64,000 bases of DNA from contig CALAKU010000002.1 of NCBI GenBank assembly GCA_937922925.1, forward strand, positions 1-64,000, in the 5' to 3' direction. The translations under genes were made by a program, and so were the position numbers. Position 1 is the first letter of the stretch. Every line of letters begins with the position of its first letter. This DNA comes from an uncultured Arenicella sp. GTDB lineage: Bacteria > Pseudomonadota > Gammaproteobacteria > Arenicellales > Arenicellaceae. Shown piece after piece: positions 40,099 to 49,372 of this stretch. The notes under the pieces were generated by a model. The model saw only the letters and a program-made list of their open reading frames with translations, did no database searches and was not told where the DNA came from.

Positions 40099-41436
40099 AT
40101 GCGCCGCGAGCAAACCATACTTCAGGTTAGTGATCTTGCTGATCAATTGCGGCGCTTAGTTGAAGCAAGCTATCCAGAAGTGTGGATTGAAGGCGAGCTT
40201 TCTTCGCTGTCAACGCCGGCATCGGGCCACCTGTATTTCACTCTCAAAGATGAGAAAGCTCAGTTGCGATGCGCTATGTTCAAGGGTCGCGCGGGCATTA
40301 GCAAATATCGGCCTCAGGCTGGCGATCTTGTTCGAGTTAGGGCCAAATTGTCGGTCTACAGCGCAAGAGGCGATCTGCAGTGCATCGTACAACACATCGA
40401 AGAAGCGGGCGAAGGCTTACTTCAACGTCGCTTTGAGGAGCTTAAAGCCAAACTAGCTAAGGAAGGGCTATTTGCTAATGACACGAAACTAGCCATCCCG
40501 TCTTTTCCAAAGCATATTGGCGTGATTACCTCGCCAAGCGGGGCCGCGGTGCGCGATATTTTGTCTACGCTGGCGCGCCGCTGCCCGGGTATCCCAGTGA
40601 CCATCTACCCAGCCGTTGTGCAAGGCGACAGTGGCGCAGCGTCAATACTCAAAGCCTTGCGACAAGCGATAAGCCATGCTCAGGCTGATGTGTTGATCTT
40701 AAGCCGTGGAGGAGGATCACTCGAAGACCTTTGGTGTTTTAACCACGAAGACGTAGCGCGTGCGATCTACTCTTGCCCTATTCCGCTTATCAGTGGTGTG
40801 GGCCATGAAGTCGACGTTACCATCTCTGATTTAGTCGCTGATTTGCGGGCGCCAACTCCGACTGCCGCGGCGGAGCTATTAAGCCCCGATCAAGACTTGC
40901 TCAACGAGCAACTGCAAACCTTGGCATTGCGTCTGCAAAGAGGCTTCGAGCGCAAAGCGCAACAATCGGCGCAGAGTACCGATTATCTGGCGCGACGCCT
41001 GGTGCATCCGAAACGGGGGCTGGCTCTGCAGCAAAAACAGGTAACGCAAATAAGCCAGCGACTTCGAAGATCAATCAAGCAAAGGCAAGTGCAATACGCC
41101 GCCGAGAAACACGCGCTGGCCCAGCGATTGCAGCAAAGCAATCCTCGCCGATTATTAAGTCAACGGTTCTTAGAGCTTAACCAAGCTCGAGCCCTACTTC
41201 TAAAAGAGCAAAAGAACCTACTGTCGTTTAAGCAACAGCTATTGAGCAATCAAGGCGGTATATTGCATTCGGTAAGCCCTTTGGCGACCTTGGGCCGGGG
41301 TTACGCGATTGCGCGGGATGAGAATCAGAAAATCAGCCGCGATGCGGATCAACATCAAGTCGGCGATCAGGTTTCAGTGCAGTTAGCGAAAGGCAAATTG
41401 GTATGCGACGTGATTGAAACGCATTCGGGCGACTAA
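40099..41436 (+). CDS. xseA: Exodeoxyribonuclease VII large subunit
   Basis: Catalytic subunit of the single-strand-specific exonuclease VII. 445 residues: N-terminal OB fold (about 1-100; VWIEGELSSL, GHLYFTLKDE), catalytic domain with GVITSPSGAA and LSRGGGSLEDLW, GHEVDVTISDLVADLRAPTPTAAAE, then a coiled coil and the C-terminal GRGYAIAR segment. Overlaps the next gene by one base (taATG), so the two are coupled. xseB is not in the window. Confidence 0.96.
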   Translation: MRREQTILQVSDLADQLRRLVEASYPEVWIEGELSSLSTPASGHLYFTLKDEKAQLRCAMFKGRAGISKYRPQAGDLVRVRAKLSVYSARGDLQCIVQHIEEAGEGLLQRRFEELKAKLAKEGLFANDTKLAIPSFPKHIGVITSPSGAAVRDILSTLARRCPGIPVTIYPAVVQGDSGAASILKALRQAISHAQADVLILSRGGGSLEDLWCFNHEDVARAIYSCPIPLISGVGHEVDVTISDLVADLRAPTPTAAAELLSPDQDLLNEQLQTLALRLQRGFERKAQQSAQSTDYLARRLVHPKRGLALQQKQVTQISQRLRRSIKQRQVQYAAEKHALAQRLQQSNPRRLLSQRFLELNQARALLLKEQKNLLSFKQQLLSNQGGILHSVSPLATLGRGYAIARDENQKISRDADQHQVGDQVSVQLAKGKLVCDVIETHSGD

Positions 41437-42347
41437 TGAAACAGATCGCTCTAACTACGATGCCCTTATCTATTCGAGTTTTTTCTGCTCAACTTGTGTT
41501 GATTCAACTTGTTTGTCGCCTCTCTATTGCGTTATTACTTGTTATTTTTTTATCAAGTTTGGGCATCAGGCAAGTCATTTCGGCTGAATACAATTACCCC
41601 GGCGGCTTTATCGAATTACAAATCCCTAAGATCAACCAAGAGATACCCGAAGTAAAGTTTGGGCTACGCGACCCCGTTTTGATTGAAGAGAGTAATCATT
41701 GGCGAATCTTGGTTGGTTTAGACCTTGCCTTGTTACCCGGTGAATACGTTGTTTACTTTAAGCACGGCGGGCCAGATACCAGCGGCGAGTATTTGGGCCT
41801 TACCGTGCGCCAACAAATTTTTCCCTTCACTGAAATTAGCGTGAACGATGAAAATACAACATCACTGATCGATCACTACGTCAGCCTGCCGTTGAATAGC
41901 CTGGATTTTAGTAATACTCAACAACCGAGTTTGCCTATGCGAGCGCCGCTGGCTGGTGACTGGTCTGACCACTTTGGTCATCGCTGGCTGGTTAAGGGCC
42001 AAACCGAGATTGTGACCAATAACGCCATCAGTGTTTGGGCACCTCAGTATGCATCGGTATTAGCGCCCCAGAATGCCATTATCTCTAACATTGAAATGGA
42101 TGAGGATGCCTTAGCAACCGTGGTTTTAGATCATGGCCGCGGGCTTTATAGCATTCTGCGAGGGCTCACGGATTTAACCGTCGATATTGGTAATGGGGTT
42201 GTGGGCGGAGCGGTCTTAGGAAGACTACCCTCACTGAATACCGACACAGCGCAAGGCAAGTTAGTGTGGCAAACGCTTTTGAACGGCGTTTTTGTTGACC
42301 CAAGTTTGTTGATAGGTACTAATGAGTTAGACAATGACATTCCATAA
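41436..42347 (+). CDS. Degenerate M23 (LytM)-like protein, probably non-catalytic
   Basis: 303 residues. A hydrophobic segment at about 18-50 looks like a signal peptide or anchor. An N-terminal beta-rich domain (52-135) is followed by an M23-like fold (about 168-292): APLAGDWSDHFGHRW, VWAPQYASVLAP, VVLDHGRGLYSILRGL, GAVLGRLP and NGVFVDP align with the usual blocks. The catalytic residues are gone: HxxxD is TNNAIS, TxYxHL is GLYSIL, and HxH is VWQT. The likely role is binding or activating an amidase, as for LytM factors EnvC/NlpD. Coupled to xseA, and overlaps the next gene by 14 bases. Confidence 0.7.
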   Translation: MKQIALTTMPLSIRVFSAQLVLIQLVCRLSIALLLVIFLSSLGIRQVISAEYNYPGGFIELQIPKINQEIPEVKFGLRDPVLIEESNHWRILVGLDLALLPGEYVVYFKHGGPDTSGEYLGLTVRQQIFPFTEISVNDENTTSLIDHYVSLPLNSLDFSNTQQPSLPMRAPLAGDWSDHFGHRWLVKGQTEIVTNNAISVWAPQYASVLAPQNAIISNIEMDEDALATVVLDHGRGLYSILRGLTDLTVDIGNGVVGGAVLGRLPSLNTDTAQGKLVWQTLLNGVFVDPSLLIGTNELDNDIP

Positions 42348-43260
42348 GACATTTCTTTCGAAGTATTTTTCGACGCGATTTCAAATGACCAAACTTCGAT
42401 TAGCTGTCGCTGCTTTGCTCTGCACATTAATTATTGCGGTCGCAAACGTGAGCGTTCTTGCACAACCCTACACTCCATCGGCAGTCACCGACGTCGGAAT
42501 TCGATTCTCGCAAACTGTCGTTGATGACCATACCATCAGTTACGCCTATTCCGGCAATATCGAAAAGCCCGGCCTTGTGTTCCTTCATGGCACCCCCGGA
42601 GGCTGGGGCGCATTTGAGATTTATCTAGAAAACCATCGCCTGCAAAATGATTTCTTTATGGTCTCGATTGATCGACTTGGATGGGGAGCATCGCCCTTGC
42701 CTTTAAAACAAGTCGACGGCAACTTTGCATTACAAGCCAAAACCATTAACGCGGTATTGAAATCTTATCCTAATAAAAAATGGATCATAGTTGGCCATTC
42801 ATTAGGTGCCTCTATTGCACCTCAGGTTGCTCTTGAGAATCCGCAAGGGATTAGCGATTTACTGCTATTGGCGGGTTCGCTAAAGCCGTCTTTAGGCGGC
42901 CCGCGATGGTACAACCGAGCGGCCAGCACTTGGTTAGTTGCCAAGCTGATCGGCGAAACCATGCGCCGTTCCAATCGAGAGATAATGGCCTTGCGAAAGC
43001 AACTCAAAGCCATGGACGCGCAAATTAAGGCGAGCACGTTGTCGACTCATGTCACCGTGATGCAGGGTCGCAAAGACAAACTCGTTTCGCCCAAAAACCC
43101 AGCTTACGTTGAGAAAGAATGGGCGAATCATTTTGCAAGTGTTGAGATAATTGAGCTGGAAAATGAAGGCCACTTTTTGCCATGGCGGCAAACGCCATTG
43201 GTAGTGCAAACCCTCTATCGGCTAGCTAATAAACAGGTTCGCTTGGCTGAGAAAAACTAG
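42334..43260 (+). CDS. Exported alpha/beta hydrolase
   Basis: 308-residue alpha/beta-hydrolase-fold protein, substrate unknown. Hydrophobic segment about 20-42 ending VLAQ suggests export. HGTPGG (oxyanion region, about 89-94), nucleophile elbow GHSLGA, an Asp in GRKDKLV, and the base in NEGHFLPW complete the triad. Overlaps the preceding gene by 14 bases, so probably translated together; an internal ATG at 42385 would avoid this. Convergent with der. Confidence 0.83.
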   Translation: MTFHKTFLSKYFSTRFQMTKLRLAVAALLCTLIIAVANVSVLAQPYTPSAVTDVGIRFSQTVVDDHTISYAYSGNIEKPGLVFLHGTPGGWGAFEIYLENHRLQNDFFMVSIDRLGWGASPLPLKQVDGNFALQAKTINAVLKSYPNKKWIIVGHSLGASIAPQVALENPQGISDLLLLAGSLKPSLGGPRWYNRAASTWLVAKLIGETMRRSNREIMALRKQLKAMDAQIKASTLSTHVTVMQGRKDKLVSPKNPAYVEKEWANHFASVEIIELENEGHFLPWRQTPLVVQTLYRLANKQVRLAEKN

Positions 43261-43266
43261 GCTGGT

Positions 43267-43310
43267 TCTCTAAGCTACTTCTCGCGCCTCTCTAAGCTAC
43301 TTCTCGCGCC
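43267..43310. repeat. Perfect 22-bp tandem duplication over the der stop
   Basis: tctctaagctacttctcgcgcc occurs twice without a gap (43267-43288, 43289-43310). The der stop codon (TAG at 43299-43297) lies in the second copy, so the first copy repeats the last few codons and the stop downstream. Confidence 0.95.
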
Positions 43311-44748
43311 TGGATTTTCTACCTTTACGCTCGGGCGGCTTGCGTCTCGCACCGGCTGGCGGCGCATACGGGTTCTCTGACTTTTTAAAACTGATTCGAA
43401 CCTTAGTTCCAACCATATCGAAAGCGCGTTCAAAGGTATTCGACAAATAGCGGCAATAGGTTTGCGGCAATTTATCGAGTTGGTTGCCATGGATGATAAT
43501 GTGCGGCGGATTCATCCCTCCTTGATGAGCAAATTTCAGCTTGATGCGATGATTGCCTACCATCGGTGGGTTACGTCGCTCTTCAGCGTCTTTTAATATT
43601 CGATTGATCCGCCCAGTTCCCATGTCGGTCATCGCGCTGTCATAGAGTTTATCGACCAGTGGCATAATGCCTTTGATATTCTTTCCGAACTTGGCGGAAA
43701 TAAATTCGATTGGCAGATTGCCCATGTGGCCAAATTTCCGGTCGATCTGAGCACGCACTTGATCGCGATCATAGCCACTCATCCCATCCCATTTGTTGAC
43801 CAATATCATCAGCGATCGGCCACTATCGAAAACCAAATTAATGAGCCGATTGTCTTGATCGACAATGCCATCACGAGCGTCGATAACAACCGCGACGACT
43901 TGTGCCAACTCAACCGCGCGCAGCGTCTTCATTACGGAAAAACGTTCTACGCGATCGTCGATGCGTGATTTCTTGCGCATCCCGGCGGTATCAATGAGAA
44001 CATATTCTTTCTTATTGAATTCAAATGGCACAAAAATACTGTCGCGGGTCGTACCCGGCATATCAAACACGACGACGCGCTCTTCGCCAACCAGTGAATT
44101 CACGAGCGTTGATTTACCAACATTAGGCCGCCCGACAATGGCCAATTTCGCAACGCCCGGTTTGATTTGGTACTGAGGCTTAACTTCTTCAACAGAGATT
44201 TGAGCTACCGACAGAATTTGATCCATCAGAGCTTGTACGCCATCGCCATTTTTGCCAGAAATGATCTTTGGATCGCCTAATCCTAATTGATAAAAGTCGG
44301 CAGCGACCATGGCTTTATCAAGGCCTTCGGCTTTATTGACGGCTAAAAACACCTCTATGTTTTTATTGAGTCGAAGTTGTTTAGCAATTTCAAAATCCGA
44401 GGCAACGGCGCCATCTCGGCCATCGACAATAAACACAACGGCATCGCTGTCTTGCAAGGCATGATCGACTTGCTCCTTCATCAACAGATGAATTTCTTCT
44501 TGATCCGATTCGATACCCCCGGTATCGACAATCCAATACGGGCTGCGGCCAATACGCCCTACACCCACCATTCGATCGCGCGTAACACCGGGGCGATCGT
44601 CAACAATGGCATCGCGACTGCGGGTTAAGCGGTTATAGAGTGTGGACTTACCAACATTGGGCCGCCCAACAATCGAAATGATGGGTTTGGGATCGGCTTC
44701 CACTGGAAGCGCATCTTGGGCATCGTGAGTTGAATCTGCTGAAGACAT
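43297..44748 (-). CDS. der: Ribosome biogenesis GTPase Der (EngA)
   Basis: Double GTPase needed for 50S subunit maturation. 483 residues with two G domains (GRPNVGKST near 27 and again near 210, each with DTxG and NKxD motifs: VNKAEG, VNKWDG) and a KH-like C-terminal domain, ending in a basic PPERKGRKSRREK tail. Last gene of the rodZ-hisS-yfgM-bamB-der run. The 165-bp spacer to bamB shows nothing notable. Confidence 0.97.
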   Translation of the reverse strand: MSSADSTHDAQDALPVEADPKPIISIVGRPNVGKSTLYNRLTRSRDAIVDDRPGVTRDRMVGVGRIGRSPYWIVDTGGIESDQEEIHLLMKEQVDHALQDSDAVVFIVDGRDGAVASDFEIAKQLRLNKNIEVFLAVNKAEGLDKAMVAADFYQLGLGDPKIISGKNGDGVQALMDQILSVAQISVEEVKPQYQIKPGVAKLAIVGRPNVGKSTLVNSLVGEERVVVFDMPGTTRDSIFVPFEFNKKEYVLIDTAGMRKKSRIDDRVERFSVMKTLRAVELAQVVAVVIDARDGIVDQDNRLINLVFDSGRSLMILVNKWDGMSGYDRDQVRAQIDRKFGHMGNLPIEFISAKFGKNIKGIMPLVDKLYDSAMTDMGTGRINRILKDAEERRNPPMVGNHRIKLKFAHQGGMNPPHIIIHGNQLDKLPQTYCRYLSNTFERAFDMVGTKVRISFKKSENPYAPPAGARRKPPERKGRKSRREK

Positions 44749-44913
44749 AAGACTAGAATAAATGGCCCAAAAAAAGGATTGTGCGAAAACTTCTGTTTAG
44801 CAGCTATTCATTGAACAGCCTTCGGTTTACCAATGATTGGCAAGATCACTAAAGACCAAACGACGAGAGACGCTATTCAACCGCGTTCTCAGGACTTTGC
44901 CGATAAAAACTAA

Positions 44914-46083
44914 TTAGCCTTCGCGGCGTTCAATGCTGATAGATTGGAGTGCTCCGTCGCTGTCGAGAAGAAACACCTTATCGTCTTCAACAATGGGCTC
45001 GCCCACAATACTTCGAGCTCCAAAGCTGTGTTTACCAAGAAACTGGCCATTCTTTTTATCAATCACATACAGATTGCCGTCGCCTTCACCAACTAGGACA
45101 AAGCCGCCAAGTGAGATGGGCGCGCTAATCGAAAACAGACGAAGGCCCTCTTGTGACCAGGATTTCTCGCCGGTGGCTCGCTCTATTTGATGGACGACCC
45201 CATCACGATCAGAGATATACAAAAAGGCGGCGTCGGCCGATAAGGCATGATAGGAAGACACGTCAACACTCCACGCTATTCGTTGATTACGAATATCGAG
45301 CGCGTGCGTGACTTCCTGATAAGAACTTAGGTAAATCTGATCGCCGACCAGCAAAGGGTTTGTGTCAATGTCGGCAAGGCGATCTATTTCATTGGTGCCG
45401 CGCGGAAACGCAATGGGGAAGTCCCATAAATTTCGTCCATTCTTGGCTTCTAAAGCCACCAGATAGCCGTCAGAGAAACCAGCAAACACGATACCCTGGG
45501 TTAATAGCGGGCGAGATTCACCGCGAATGGTTAACCGCGGCAATTGGCGACTAATCGTCCAGAGGCGCTCACCGTCAAACGAAGAAAGGCCATACACTTT
45601 GCCGTCGCCAGAGCGGGCAACTACCACATCACCTTCGGTCACCGGGCTGGCCAATATTTCGCTGTCTAACTTGGACTTCCAAGCCACGCTGCCATCTTGT
45701 TGGCGCAAAGCATAAACAATGCCTTGATCTGTCCCGAACAAGACCAAACCACCGCCAACGCCAACGCCTGCCGTGATGGTTTCTTTTTTGAGCCTAATTG
45801 ACCATTCACGCTTGCCAGTTTGTGAATTTATGCGATAGATGCGGCCATTGCTTGATGCGGCATAGATTGCGTCGCCAAGCTGAGCCGGCGACATAATAGC
45901 TTGGCCGGGGCGAATGCTCTCCCCCAGATCGACTCTCCAGTTGCGCTTAAAGCGAGTGCTCGTTTCAATTTTGGGCTTTTTCGCTTTCTCGACTTCACCA
46001 AAAAAGTCTGTCTTCTTGCTACCACCACCGCAGGCGCTAAGCAATAGACTCAACACTACAAGAATAGGAACACTTCGCTTCAT
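44914..46083 (-). CDS. bamB: Outer-membrane assembly lipoprotein BamB
   Basis: BAM-complex lipoprotein, an eight-bladed PQQ-type beta propeller. Signal peptide with lipobox LSAC (Cys18). Repeated blade motifs such as GKREWSIRL, GSVAWKSKL, GRNLWDFPI, QRIAWSVDV and GEKSWSQEG are spread through the 389 residues. The start is supported by AAAGG seven bases upstream; a longer frame overlaps yfgM. 31 bp after yfgM. Confidence 0.95.
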   Translation of the reverse strand: MKRSVPILVVLSLLLSACGGGSKKTDFFGEVEKAKKPKIETSTRFKRNWRVDLGESIRPGQAIMSPAQLGDAIYAASSNGRIYRINSQTGKREWSIRLKKETITAGVGVGGGLVLFGTDQGIVYALRQQDGSVAWKSKLDSEILASPVTEGDVVVARSGDGKVYGLSSFDGERLWTISRQLPRLTIRGESRPLLTQGIVFAGFSDGYLVALEAKNGRNLWDFPIAFPRGTNEIDRLADIDTNPLLVGDQIYLSSYQEVTHALDIRNQRIAWSVDVSSYHALSADAAFLYISDRDGVVHQIERATGEKSWSQEGLRLFSISAPISLGGFVLVGEGDGNLYVIDKKNGQFLGKHSFGARSIVGEPIVEDDKVFLLDSDGALQSISIERREG

Positions 46084-46114
46084 GACTTGGCCTTTTATCT
46101 TTATCTGATCGAGA

Positions 46115-46912
46115 TTACTGATCGTTTGTTTCGGCTTCGGCGCTGGCTTCGTCGGTAGCACTTGCGCTTGCCGCTTCGTCAACGGCCTCGTTTTGCTCGA
46201 CAGCCGCCGCTGTTTCTGAAGCGACTTCTGACGGTTCGATTGAGAGTTCTTTTGAAAGTTCTTTCGAAGACTCTTCGCTTACTGGCAATCGATCTAACTT
46301 GATCGTTAGCACTCTTGCATACGAGGCTTGCGATTGCGTGAGTTTATCAATGGCAGTTTGCAGCTCTTGGCGCGCTAGCTCATTGTCTCCGCGCTCAATG
46401 GCGACTTCGGCCCTTATTTCTGCATAGTGTGATTCGAAGCTCAGCTGTGGTTCCACACTGGCCAACTGCGCGGCCGTATCCAAATCACCTTGGCTGAGTT
46501 TAATCTTGGCTAAACGAATCCTAGCAGTGTGCTTTAGCCCGCTTTCTGGGGCATTATCTATCACCCATTGCAATTGCTCCGACGCGCCATCCAAATCGGT
46601 AACCGCCAATTGACGCGCTTTGATTAAAGAAGCCTTGGCGGCATAAGATGTGCCTGCGTAGCTCTCTTTGAGCTTATTCAGCTGTGCGTCAAAATCAGAT
46701 AGCTCAGAATCGCCGTACTCTTCTAAAACTTGTTCATACAAGGCCGATGCTTGTTGAGCATTGCTTTCCTGGCTTGCTTTGTATTGTTCCCAACCAAAGA
46801 TCCCACCTAAACCCAACAGAATACCAATAATAAGGGCCGGCCCATTATCCTTGAGCCACTTGCGGGCGCGCTCATCCTGCTCTTCTTGCGTTAAAAAAAT
46901 ATCGTCAGCCAT
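46115..46912 (-). CDS. yfgM: YfgM, ancillary SecYEG-associated TPR protein
   Basis: Inner-membrane protein with a periplasmic TPR domain, linked in E. coli to SecYEG and PpiD. 265 residues: short cytoplasmic N-terminus (EEQDERARKWLKDNG), transmembrane helix (about 27-43), TPR-like helices to about 210, and a low-complexity Glu/Ala/Ser tail that is longer than in E. coli. Between hisS and bamB as expected. Confidence 0.93.
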   Translation of the reverse strand: MADDIFLTQEEQDERARKWLKDNGPALIIGILLGLGGIFGWEQYKASQESNAQQASALYEQVLEEYGDSELSDFDAQLNKLKESYAGTSYAAKASLIKARQLAVTDLDGASEQLQWVIDNAPESGLKHTARIRLAKIKLSQGDLDTAAQLASVEPQLSFESHYAEIRAEVAIERGDNELARQELQTAIDKLTQSQASYARVLTIKLDRLPVSEESSKELSKELSIEPSEVASETAAAVEQNEAVDEAASASATDEASAEAETNDQ

Positions 46913-46994
46913 TTGCTCTTATCTCTTTTGGTCTTGATCGGTTGGTCGTGCTTATCTGCGGCTGTTATTTCAGCCAGCTCTCTCTAGGCCCGGA

Positions 46995-48296
46995 TTATAG
47001 CGTTTTCAGCAGATTAGTCACCACGTCAACGACTTGATTGTAGGCGATACTTTGTTGTTCTTGAGTCGACTCTGCGGCCTGTTTTCGCAGTATTTTTAGC
47101 CCGACGGTCTCAGCTTGAGCTTCGTCGTCGCCAACAATAAGCGCCACACTTGCCCCTGATTTATCTGCGCGCTTAAACTGGTTCTTGATACTGCCCTCAC
47201 CCATATGGCACAGCACTCGACATCCAGCATTCACTAATTGTGCCTGGAGTGTCAACGCAATTTCACGACCGGGCGAGCCCAGCGAGACGAGGAAAACGTC
47301 TGGTGCTTGAGGCTCGCTAAGCGCATTATCCGATTGCTCTTGCAGCATTTGAATGAGCCTTTCCAAGCCCATCCCAAAGCCAAAGGCAGGCGTTGCTTGC
47401 CCGCCTAATTGAGCGACCATGCCATCATAGCGCCCACCGCCACAAACCGTGGATTGAGCGCCAAATTCAGTATTAATCCACTCGAAAACAGTATCGTTAT
47501 AGTAATCAAGCCCACGTACTAGCTGCGGGCTGATCGTGAATTCTAGGCCCAACGCCGTTAAGTAGGCTTGTAAACGCTCAAAGCGGCTTTGCGACTGCGG
47601 ATTTAGATAATCTAAGATGCTAGGCGCGCCTTCGAGTATCGACTGCGTTGTTGGATTTTTACTGTCCAGAATACGCAGCGGGTTCGAGTTAAGGCGACGT
47701 TGACTGTCCTCATCTAAAGACGATTGATGCTGGCTTAGATAATCTACCAAGGCCTGACGGAAGGCCGCGCGGCTGGCTTGATCGCCTAAACTATTAATAT
47801 GCAGCTGCGTGTTTTTAAGCCCCAATCGTTCAAACAAAGCCTGCGTCATTGACAGCACCTCGGCTTCGATGTCGGGTTCTTGCCAACCATAGCATTCAAC
47901 CCCGATTTGGTGAAATTGCCGGTAGCGACCTTTTTGTGGCCGCTCGTAGCGGAACATCGGCCCGACATACCATAGGCGTTGCTGCTGGTTATAAAATAAG
48001 CCGTTTTGTATACCCGCTCTGACAGTGCTCGCCGTGCCCTCTGGGCGCAGCGTCAAACTGTCGTTATTACGGTCAGCAAAGGTGTACATCTCTTTGGAGA
48101 CGATATCAGTGTCTTCACCGATTGATCTTGCGAATAAAGACGTACTCTCGACAATCGGCGTACGAATTTGGCGATACGAAAACTGCGCGAACAACTCTTG
48201 GCATAGTTGTTCTACTTGCTGCCAAAGGCCAGTTTGATCAGGCAGAACATCGTTCATGCCTTTTACGGCTTTGATAATTGAAGTTTTACTGGCCAT
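46995..48296 (-). CDS. hisS: Histidyl-tRNA synthetase
   Basis: Class II aminoacyl-tRNA synthetase. 433 residues: motif 1 region near 50-70, motif 2 FRYERPQKGRYRQFHQIGVE, the histidine-binding LVRGLDYYNDTVFEW and GGGRYDGM, motif 3 FGFGMGLERL, then a C-terminal anticodon-binding domain. ispG, usually just upstream, is absent; rodZ precedes by 71 bp. Confidence 0.97.
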   Translation of the reverse strand: MASKTSIIKAVKGMNDVLPDQTGLWQQVEQLCQELFAQFSYRQIRTPIVESTSLFARSIGEDTDIVSKEMYTFADRNNDSLTLRPEGTASTVRAGIQNGLFYNQQQRLWYVGPMFRYERPQKGRYRQFHQIGVECYGWQEPDIEAEVLSMTQALFERLGLKNTQLHINSLGDQASRAAFRQALVDYLSQHQSSLDEDSQRRLNSNPLRILDSKNPTTQSILEGAPSILDYLNPQSQSRFERLQAYLTALGLEFTISPQLVRGLDYYNDTVFEWINTEFGAQSTVCGGGRYDGMVAQLGGQATPAFGFGMGLERLIQMLQEQSDNALSEPQAPDVFLVSLGSPGREIALTLQAQLVNAGCRVLCHMGEGSIKNQFKRADKSGASVALIVGDDEAQAETVGLKILRKQAAESTQEQQSIAYNQVVDVVTNLLKTL

Positions 48297-48367
48297 TCGT
48301 TAAGCGAGATTAGCTGATGACTGGGTAGCGTTTTAAACTAAAAGACCGTCTAACTCAAACGATTGAG

Positions 48368-49273
48368 CTATTGACGCGGGATAGAGAATCGCGCGAACAC
48401 CCCTTCTCGATAAGGCTCCAAGTCAAATTCTTGGCCATCAACCTTGGCATTCACTGCGCTGACATTGCCTAAAAATACGCTCATGGGTAATGCTGAGTTC
48501 AAATTCAAGATCTCACCACTGGTATAGCTTTTATAAGCCAATCGCTGACCTTCTTCGTCGCGTATATCGACCCAACAGGTATCGGTAAACTGCAATTCGA
48601 TTTCGTAGCCAGCAACACCAGCGCTTGGCTCCTGCCCAGCGACGTCATCTGTCGAGTCACTGCCAGAGTCTTGCTCAAGTATCTCGCCACTGTCGCCAAC
48701 ATCACCTTCCACAGGAGTAGTCGATACTGTCTCATCAGCCGCGCCTACAGTGGTTGCCCCTAGGCGCGACTCGGCAATTGGCACGGTGGGGTTCGCGCGA
48801 GTTTCATTTTTTGCCTCTTGCGCTTGATTCGAATTAGAATCAAACGGCAGGCCTCCCTGCGAATTTATCACCGCAAACGCAATCGCCGCGCCGACCAACA
48901 CTAAAAACGCGAGCAAGCGGCCTGGTGTGACAAATCGGGTTTCGCTGTGTTCTTGAACTTCCAGGCCTCGCGGCATTTCATCCAAACTTGAGCCTTTCTG
49001 CCAATTTGGATTGAGATAATGTTCTAGTACCTCGTCGGGGTTGAGGCCCAGTAACTTTGCATACGAGCGTATGTAGCCTCGCACATACGTGGGCTCAGGC
49101 AAGCCCTCGTTTTGATCTAACTCGATGGTTCGAATTTGGCTAACCGACAAATTGAGCTGCTCAGCAATTTCTTCGACCGTGCGCTTTTGATCTTTGCGCG
49201 CCGACGCAAGCATCTTGCCGCTGCCAACTTTTGCCTCAATTTTTTCGTCCGTTAATGTCTGCGTTTCTTCCAA
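48368..49273 (-). CDS. rodZ: Cytoskeletal protein RodZ
   Basis: MreB-interacting shape protein. 301 residues: cytoplasmic helix-turn-helix domain (about 20-88; TVEEIAEQLNLSVSQIRTIE and YVRGYIRSYAKLLGL), one transmembrane helix (119-137), a Ser/Thr/Asp-rich periplasmic linker, and a C-terminal beta domain (CWVDIRDEEGQRLAYKSY). Between pilF and hisS. Confidence 0.92.
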   Translation of the reverse strand: MEETQTLTDEKIEAKVGSGKMLASARKDQKRTVEEIAEQLNLSVSQIRTIELDQNEGLPEPTYVRGYIRSYAKLLGLNPDEVLEHYLNPNWQKGSSLDEMPRGLEVQEHSETRFVTPGRLLAFLVLVGAAIAFAVINSQGGLPFDSNSNQAQEAKNETRANPTVPIAESRLGATTVGAADETVSTTPVEGDVGDSGEILEQDSGSDSTDDVAGQEPSAGVAGYEIELQFTDTCWVDIRDEEGQRLAYKSYTSGEILNLNSALPMSVFLGNVSAVNAKVDGQEFDLEPYREGVFARFSIPRQ

Positions 49274-49372
49274 AATAATGTCTCACACAACCCATAAAAC
49301 CCGTTGATAAAAACTCATAACAGCTCGGCAAAAATGGGAGATTTTAATTGCTTAATTACAGCAAAAAGCCAC

